Source: Myoxocephalus aenaeus
Taxonomy: Eukaryota > Chordata > Actinopteri > Perciformes > Cottidae
Length of the DNA stretch: 64,000 nt
Assembly: GCA_038501785.1 (NCBI GenBank)
Contig: JBAMJR010000011.1
Coordinates: 1,435,501-1,499,500 of the forward strand
Reading direction: 5' to 3'
The position numbers and the translations under genes are program-made. This document shows, one piece after another, positions 57,865-64,000 of the stretch. A model generated the notes under the pieces. That model worked only from the letters and a program-made list of their open reading frames with translations, searched no databases and was not told the origin of the DNA. How positions within the stretch are numbered: the stretch's first letter is position 1; each line of letters starts with the position of its first letter.

Positions 57865-58000
57865 TTATTTATTTATTTGTTTATTTTGCAGGGACAATGC
57901 ACACTAATCAACAGTAAAACTGTAAGTGAGCCAGAGTTAGCCAGAGAGGCTAATTTTCATCTGCTGTCCCTGGCCAGATTTTTTGATGGCAGCCTAAAAT
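57865..58000 (+). repeat. Probable teleost dispersed repeat (LINE-tail-like)
   Basis: The string TTTGCAGGGACAATGCACAC, followed by GAGTTAGCCAGAGAGGCTAA and TCCCTGGCCAGA, resembles a repeat I recall from many fish genomes. The family is not certain. Confidence 0.4.
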
Positions 58001-58699
58001 TACAAAAAGAGTTGGAGCATGATATACGAGGACAGACAATTACTGGAGCTTAAAACAGTCACATGTATTGAGTGTTGAGGGACCTAATGGGAATAATTAT
58101 GATAAGTTATTAATGTCAGTATTTCAAGAGCTTCAAGAATGTCAGGGCCTTGCAGTCTTTCAAGCGCTTCATATTCACAGCTGTATATGTGAGGTCTCAC
58201 TTAAAGCTTTTTGCAGATGTTATATTGTACATACATATCTTTATGCCACCCTCCTGTAGACTGATCCTTACAGTTAACCTACTTTTTTTCAATCATCTAT
58301 ATGGTACCTGATTTTGGCATTGTATATAATATACATATTTTGGATTTTTAGATCTTTATATTGCAACTGTTGCGCAGCATTTTCCCTTCAAATTTGTATA
58401 ACGCAATGGATTTTGACATTCAGTTGGGTTGGGTGTTAGTTTTTTTTTCTTTATTTCCAGATGTTATTTAGGATGTTGACGATGTTTATGCCTTTCCTGT
58501 TCTGGCTTTGACATCTTCCTCCATTTCTCTGTCCATAGTAGTTATTCTCCCAAGGTATGTGAAGTGATCTACCTCCTCTACATATCTCACACATGAGTTC
58601 ATATACAGCCTGTGGGTTTAAACACAGTATAGATACAAACAAACACGTTTGTCCCGTACTTGTAAGGAGCCTCATTGGTATAATGCATTTCATAACATT

Positions 58700-58935
58700 A
58701 AACCTTAAAGGAATAGTTCAAAATTGTAGGAACTATGCTCATTTACTTTCTTGCTGAAAGTTAGATGAGACGTTTGATATGTATGTAGCTAGAGCTAGCA
58801 TCTGGTTAGCGTAGCTTTGCATTAAGATTGAAAACTGGAGGAAACAACTAGCTTGGTTCTGGCCAAAGGTTTAAAAATCCTTGCAGCAACAGATTTTACA
58901 GCGGGGTTGTATGCCTAACTACCATTAGGCTGGGA
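58700..58935 (+). repeat. Foldback-MITE family copy
   Basis: Contains TTACTTTCTTGCTGAAAGTT, a GGTTAGCGTAGCTTTGCATT stretch and CTGGAGGAAACAACTAGC. These align by eye with the copies at 2490-2645, 18525-18700, 22365-22865, 24405-25050 and 27475-27925. Confidence 0.6.
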
Positions 58936-59080
58936 GCAGTGACTTCTAAAAATATTAAATTATGAAACAAACATATTATGTTTGATATATTTCCCTGTTT
59001 CCACTTCTTATGCAATCTAAGAAAGCTGTCTCCGGCTGTACTTTCAAATTTAAGGAACAAGACACGACACGAGAGTAAGA

Positions 59081-59650
59081 ATCAGAATCAGAATCAGAAT
59101 CAGAAACTGTTTATTGCCAGGAATGTTTTCACAAACGAGGAATTTTTCGAGGCGGAAGGTGCATACATTGGACATGGGACGTTAGACGAGACAAACAACA
59201 ATCAACAATCAACGACAACAACAGTGCAATGGGTATTAAAATAAGTGTAAGATAAGATAAAGTGCTCAGACAACAGATACGTTAATGTGAGTGTACGTTA
59301 AAGTGACGTGTGTTTAAGTTAAAGTGTATGTTAAAGTGACGAGTGTTTAAGTTAAAAGGGTATGTTAAGTGGCATGAGTGTTTAAATATGAAGTGTGCAG
59401 AGGAGTGACCGGTAAGGAGAAAGAAAGAAGAGAAAAATAAAAATGAAAATAAGAATAAAATTAAAAATAACTGGGGGTGACAGAGTCAGTCAGTGGGGGA
59501 CCCGAGCCCTGTTGATCAGCCCGACTGCCGACGGGAAGAAACTGTTTGTGTGGCGTGAGGTGCCTCCTGCCAGAGGGGAGGGACTCGAACAGGTTATGTC
59601 CAGGGTGAGAGGGGTCAGCTGCAAGCAAGCAAGCAAACAAGCTTATTTCC
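59081..59650 (-). mobile_element. 5'-truncated LINE remnant
   Basis: On the - strand the end of a coding frame (SRHTNSFFPSAVGLINRA, then VPH and stop) is followed by an AT-rich 3' UTR and a (TCTGAT)n tail, seen on the + strand as GAATCA repeats at 59081-59104. This is the typical end of a teleost LINE whose family I cannot name. A shorter inverted copy lies at 16119-16266. Confidence 0.65.
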
Positions 59651-60002
59651 GAAAATGTCAAACTATTCTTTTGAAACTAAGTCTAACCAACCTTCAAACC
59701 GCCCTTTGAAGTCCTAAGGACAGGCCAAATGTGTCCTTACTTTCCAAAAATGTCCTCACATTCATTCATTTTCTTCAAGTCATATTTCTCTTTCCATTGT
59801 CCCTGAGCTAACACCGCTGCTGTTACCGCCCTGTCATAAACTGCAGAGTGTTTGGGTTTGCAGTGATTGCTCTCCAAACAACACATATTCAACACAGCAT
59901 TTTCACTCCACCAAGGGGAAATTTAGAAACCCATTTTTCGGGACATACATACACCTGACTGATGTGCAGAGGAGGAATAATAACCCAGTGCACCTCCAGG
60001 AT

Positions 60003-60003
<1 letters not shown>

Positions 60004-60083
<80 letters not shown>

Positions 60084-60093
60084 GTCTCTCTCT
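60004..60093. repeat. (CT)n microsatellite
   Basis: About 90 bp of CT with two interruptions near the end. Confidence 0.95.
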
Positions 60094-60593
60094 TGGAACC
60101 AGAGTGACACAAAAAATGCTGCAGGTCAACTCTTGATTGTATATCTGTTTGTACATGCATTCATGTGAATGCACATGTTTTTCTGTGCTTCTAAATGAGT
60201 CCCTCTGACTGCATACAGTCCTAAGGAACTAACATATTCCTATTTTTAGACTTAGCGCCAGAAGAAAGAGAGATGTGAAGGGAAAATTATTTAAGCAAAG
60301 ACTGACCCTGAAACAGAATGCACATATGCTCTTTAAAATGAATCATACTCTTTCAACCCTTTTATCTGAAAAATAAACTGTACTAAGTGCTGAATGCATG
60401 CTTCATGTTATGAATATCAATTGTCTTCATGTTCTAGTGTTTTTATCTACCATATTTTGCTGTGAGAACCTACACCTACTGTATAGTTTCAGAAGCTAGT
60501 CCTTGTATGTGTGCCTGACTGAAAAAAGAACATCCTAATTTTTTTGTTCCACAGATTATTAATATTTGAACAATATATGCATCCCCTTACTTG

Positions 60594-60594
<1 letters not shown>

Positions 60595-60656
<62 letters not shown>
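60595..60656. repeat. (TG)n microsatellite
   Basis: About 62 bp of TG, about 160 bp before the gypsy insertion. Confidence 0.95.
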
Positions 60657-60659
<3 letters not shown>

Positions 60660-60821
60660 AGCAGTTATTCCCAATGTGCCATAGGGGTACTTCTGTAGTT
60701 ACCAAAATTGCAGCAGCTAATTTGCAAAAACGTTTTAATCAAAACTACACATCTAAATATTGAGTCTGTTGTAACACCTGCACTACTGAGATTGGGAGTG
60801 TGTGATGTATTGAGCAAGCAG

Positions 60822-61059
60822 TGTTGGATTCTCGGTCCGCTCTTTATGTGTGCTCCCCTGTTTCCCCCCTTCCTGTCAGTTTTGTGGTTGTGGGCCATGT
60901 GCTAATGTTTTTCTTTATGCCTGTCTGACCCTGTTTGCTCCTCCCGGTTTCCGCCCACTGCCGCGCCCCCCTCCTTCATCCCAGCTGTTGGCCGTTGCCT
61001 TGATCACTGGCAGGTGATTAAAGGTCCACAGCATGACCCGGCTCATTGTCGGGTTGTTA
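60822..61059 (+). repeat. Partial 5' LTR of the gypsy element
   Basis: Matches 63399-63634 nearly base for base; the differences I see are a 2-bp indel and one substitution. The match ends at GGGTTGTTA, where the sequence jumps into reverse transcriptase coding. Confidence 0.93.
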
Positions 61060-62015
61060 TGGTGATGCCATTTGGGTTAACCAACGCCCCTGCCGTCTTT
61101 CAGGGCTTGGTGAACGACGTCCTCCGAGACTTTTTGAACCGTTTTGTGTTTGTGTATATTGACGACATCCTTATCTTCTCCCCGAATCCCCAGGAGCACA
61201 CCAAACATGTTCGCCTAGTGTTGCAACGGCTGCTGGAGAACCAGCTCTTCGCGAAGGCTGAGAAGTGCAAATTCCACGTTACATCGGTGCAGTTCCTGGG
61301 GGTCCTGATCGAAGAGGGTCAGGTGAGAAAGGACCCAGAGAAGGTTGTAAGGGATTGGCCGGTGCCCACCTCTAGAAAGAAGCTTCAGCAGTTCCTGGGG
61401 TTTGCGAACTTCTATCGTCGGTTCATCCGGAACTACAGCCGTACGGCTGAACCGCTGACACGACTCACCTCCTCCAGGGTCCGTTTTGCTTGGACTCCTG
61501 AGGCCGACGGAGCTTTTCGTGCTCTCAAGGAGCGGTTTGTCTCAGCCCCGATCCTGGTTCACCCAGACGAGACCCGCCAGTTTGTCGTCGAGGTGGACAC
61601 CGGAGTCGGAGCTGTACTTTCCCAGCGGTCAGCTTCCGACTCCAAGCTTCATCCTTGTGCTTTCTTCTCCCGTAGACTGTCCCCGGCGGAGAGGAATTAT
61701 GATGTCGGCAACCGTGAACTGTTGGCGGTCAAGTTAGCCTTGGAGGAGTGGAGGCACTGGCTGGAGGGATCGGTGCTCCCCTTCATTGTATGGACCGACC
61801 ACCACAATTTGGAATATATCCATTTGGCGAGACGCCTCAACTCCCGCCAGGCCCGCTGGGCTTTGTTCTTCACACGCTTCAACTTCACCATCACCTTCCG
61901 GCCGGGGCACAAGAACACCAAGCCGGATGCACTCTCCCGTCAGTTTGCTCTGGAGGGGGGAGGTTCAATTCCCGACACCATCCTGCCCGCTGGGTGCGGT
62001 TACCTGGGAGATTGA
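61060..62015 (+). pseudogene. Gypsy pol: partial reverse transcriptase and RNase H
   Basis: Starts mid-domain with VMPFGLTNAPAVFQGLVNDV, then the catalytic VYIDDILIF, FLGFANFYRRFIRNYS and PLTRL thumb motifs, then RNase H with FVVEVDTGVGAVLSQ, NYDVGNRELLAVKLALEEWR and WTDHHNLEYI, ending at NTKPDALSR. The frame then runs into a stop after a frameshift near 61990. The finger part of the reverse transcriptase is missing through the deletion, so the protein cannot function. Confidence 0.92.
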
Positions 62016-62808
62016 GAGGGTGGTACGTGAGGCCCAGCACGCCCAGCCTGATCCCGGAGGAGGCCCCCCGAACCGCCTGTTCGTTCCTCAGGCCGCCCGT
62101 TCCCAAGTCCTGCGATGGGCCCACGAGTCCCGTCTCTCGGGCCACCCCGGCACCCGCCGGACTATAAACTGGCTCCGACGCATCTTTTGGTGGTCATCTC
62201 TCGAGGAGGATGCCCGTTCATATGTGCTGGCCTGCACCACGTGCGCCCGCAATAAGGCTTCGCATCGACCTTCTGCGGGGCTACTAAGACCACTTCCTGT
62301 GCCCCAACGTCCGTGGTCCCATATCGGGGTGGATTTTGTTACTGGGTTACCTCCATCTGACACCAACACCGTCATTCTGACGGTGGTGGACTGGTTTTCT
62401 AAGGCTGCTCACTTCATTCCCCTGCCCAAGCTTCCATCGGCCCGCGAAACCGCCGATCTACTAGTCCTACATGTGGTTAGGCTTCATGGCATCCCTGCGG
62501 ATATAGTTTCGGACCGCGGACCCCAGTTTTCTTCCCAGCTGTGGAAGGCCTTCTGTCACACCCGCGGCGCCACGGCCAGTCTCTCCTCAGGTTTCCACCC
62601 ACAGACTAATGGCCAGACGGAGAGGATGAACCAGGAGCTCGAGGCCATCCTCAGGTGTGTGACCGCCACCAACCCCTCTTCTTGGAGTCGTCACCTCCCG
62701 TGGGCCGAGTATGCCCACAATTCCCACACATCTACTGCCACCGGGCTATCCCCATTTGAGGCCTCCTTGGGTTTTCAGCCTCCCCTTTTTCCCCAGCCAG
62801 GAGGTTGA
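61990..62808 (+). pseudogene. Gypsy pol: integrase
   Basis: The zinc-binding HHCC part (HESRLSGHPGTRRT, then CTTCARNK) precedes the catalytic core with Asp in GVDFVTGLP, Asp in VSDRGPQFSS and Glu in QTNGQTERMNQELE. The frame is lost again after PFEASLGFQPP. Confidence 0.91.
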
Positions 62809-62820
62809 GGTTGCCGTGCC

Positions 62821-63385
62821 GTGCCCTCAGTCCAAAGCAATGCCCGTCGTTGTAGGCGCGTGTGGAGAGAGACTCGGGCCGCTCTACTCCGCACAGCGGA
62901 GCAGAACAGGAGAGTGGCGGATCGTCGTCGTGTTCCAGCCCCGGACTACCGTGTTGGTCAATCGGTGTGGCTTTCGGCCAAGGACATCTCCCTCCGCACC
63001 GAGTGTAAGAAGCTCTCCCCCAGATATGTCGGTCCTTATCCCATCATCTCCATCATCAACCCTGTCTCGGTCAAACTTCGGTTGCCTCGTTCCATGAGGT
63101 ATTTCATGTCTCTCTCCTCAAGCCCGTTGTCTCCAGTCCTTTGAATCCTCCGCCAGTACCCCCTCCCCCCCTGTCTCATCGAGGGGGGCCCCGTTTACAC
63201 GGTCAATCGCCTCCTGGATGTCCGCTGGCGGGGTAGGGGGTATCAGTACTTGGTAGACTGGGAGGGGTATGGACCAGAGGAGCGGTGCTGGGTGCCCCGT
63301 TCTCGGATCTTGGATGCAGGGCTCATTAGAGACTACCATCGACAGAACCCTGGTAGACCCGGTGGTTCGCCAAGAGGCTCCCGTT
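62821..63385 (+). pseudogene. Gypsy pol: integrase C-terminus and chromodomain
   Basis: After the frameshift the GPY/F region (VGQSVWLSAKDI, then KLSPRYVGPYPI) is readable. Another shift near 63100 leads to FHVSLLKP and a chromodomain (YTVNRLLDVRWRGRGYQYLV, then DWEGYGPEERCWVPRSRIL). Chromodomains tether some gypsy integrases (chromoviruses) to chromatin marks. Confidence 0.87.
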
Positions 63386-63398
63386 AAGGGGGGGGTAC
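63386..63398 (+). other. Polypurine tract of the gypsy element
   Basis: AAGGGGGGGG directly before the 3' LTR, the usual plus-strand primer site for reverse transcription. Confidence 0.75.
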
Positions 63399-63909
63399 TG
63401 TTGGATTCTCGGTCCGCTCTTTGTGTGCTCCCCTGTTTCCCCCCTTCCTGTCAGTTTTGTGGTTGTGGGCCATGTGCTAATGTTTTTCTTTATGCCTGTC
63501 TGACCCTGTTTGCTCCTCCCGGTTTCCGCCCACTGCCGCGCCTCCCTCCTTCATCCCAGCTGTTGGCCGTTGCCTTGATCACTGGCAGGTGATTAAAGGT
63601 CCACAGCATGACCCGGCTCATTGTCGGGTTGTTACTTTGTAAGAGTTGGTCACACGAGCGGTTGAGTTGCCCTCCCGACTCTGGAGCAGAATCAGTCTGG
63701 CAGGCTTCGCGAGCGTGTTCGCGAGCGGTTGAGTTGCCCTCCCGACTCTGGAGCAGGAGAGGTGGATCTCCTGTGTTCGCTGGACCTGACCGGTAGCATT
63801 CGTTTGTATCTGTTTGTGGTGTCTTCTTTACTTTAAATAAAGTCCGCCCGTGGAACTGTACTGCTGCGTGTGTTGCGTTTGGGTCCGCTACGCCACACGC
63901 CCCCTAACA
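63399..63909 (+). repeat. 3' LTR of the gypsy element
   Basis: Starts TGTTGGATTCTCGG directly after the polypurine tract and ends CCCCTAACA. It contains AATAAA at 63836-63841. It also holds two copies of a GCGAGCGGTTGAGTTGCC-like unit near 63655 and 63720. Confidence 0.92.
63836..63841 (+). terminator. Polyadenylation signal within the gypsy 3' LTR
   Basis: AATAAA about 70 bp before the LTR end, as expected for the R region of an LTR. Confidence 0.6.
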
Positions 63910-64000
63910 AGCAGGGCTGTCAAGTGTATCTATTTTGACCATCTATCTATAAGTAAGTAATAGATAAATTGCATCCAGCTTCTGCTACATACTAAGGCAA

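Larger units (their letters stand above)
60822..63909 (+). mobile_element. Ty3/gypsy retrotransposon with chromodomain, internally deleted
   Basis: Bounded by a perfect 5-bp target duplication AGCAG (60817-60821 and 63910-63914). The 5' LTR is cut short (60822-61059) and joined directly to the reverse transcriptase; the 3' LTR (63399-63909, 511 bp, TGTTGG...TAACA) is complete and follows a polypurine tract. The rest of the 5' LTR, the primer-binding site, gag, protease and the start of the reverse transcriptase are missing. The pol region has frameshifts near 61990, 62800 and 63100. The two LTR copies differ at about two sites over 238 bp, which suggests a young insertion. Confidence 0.92.

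Noticed and set aside
59889..60174. Arg-Glu or Ser-Leu repeat proteins
   Set aside because: They are a CT microsatellite translated; no gene evidence.
61697..62375. Open frames on the - strand and a second + frame in the gypsy pol region
   Set aside because: Shadows of reverse transcriptase and integrase coding.

Overview
This window is vertebrate nuclear DNA, almost certainly from a teleost fish. The evidence is interrupted genes with GT-AG introns, very dense CA/TG microsatellites in introns and intergenic DNA, and mobile elements typical of ray-finned fishes: an L2/CR1-group LINE, a Tc1-type transposon, a chromodomain-type Ty3/gypsy LTR element, a hAT-type MITE and a foldback MITE family. 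There is no bacterial-style gene organisation, no CRISPR array and no rRNA or tRNA gene that I could recognise.

Layout. (1) 1-36.1 kb: most of an anosmin-1 gene (anos1/kal1) on the + strand. Thirteen coding exons, taken to be exons 2-14, run from 8180 to 35806. They splice into one continuous frame of 657 codons plus stop, covering part of the cysteine-rich domain, the WAP domain and four fibronectin type III domains. Exon 1 (signal peptide) was not found and probably lies before base 1. (2) 37.2-44.5 kb: a SUMO-specific cysteine protease of the SENP3/SENP5 type, best matched to SENP5, on the + strand. It has nine coding exons from 38580 to 44315, 810 codons plus stop, with the catalytic His, Asp, Gln and Cys all present. 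A CpG-rich promoter-like segment with a CRE-like site lies near 37.2 kb. (3) 44.6-50.7 kb: intergenic DNA with old repeats and no recognisable gene, apart from a speculative CpG-rich first-exon-like segment near 50.42 kb. (4) 50.7-64 kb: a mobile-element island. From left to right it holds a nearly full-length LINE on the - strand (50.7-54.0 kb, two frameshifts), a Ty3/gypsy reverse transcriptase fragment (54.02-54.52 kb), an apparently intact Tc1/mariner element with a 346-aa transposase set in a TA microsatellite (54781-56001), a solo LTR with a perfect 5-bp target duplication (56479-56922), a 5'-truncated LINE tail (about 59.08-59.65 kb) and an internally deleted gypsy element with a perfect 5-bp target duplication (60822-63909).

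The two host genes sit head-to-tail, about 1.2 kb apart, with no evident functional link. Anosmin-1 is a secreted extracellular-matrix protein that binds heparan sulfate and the FGF receptor and acts in neuronal and GnRH-cell migration. SENP5-type proteases mature SUMO and deconjugate SUMO2/3, largely in the nucleolus. I see no undescribed multi-gene system. The most notable points are repeat-driven changes inside coding exons (a His/Thr-rich insertion in anos1 from a CA microsatellite, a 20-residue tandem repeat in senp5), very long CA/TG tracts directly beside splice donors, and an intact-looking DD36E-spaced Tc1 transposase. Exon boundaries were read by eye from splice sites, phase and remembered family sequence; nothing was computed or searched.
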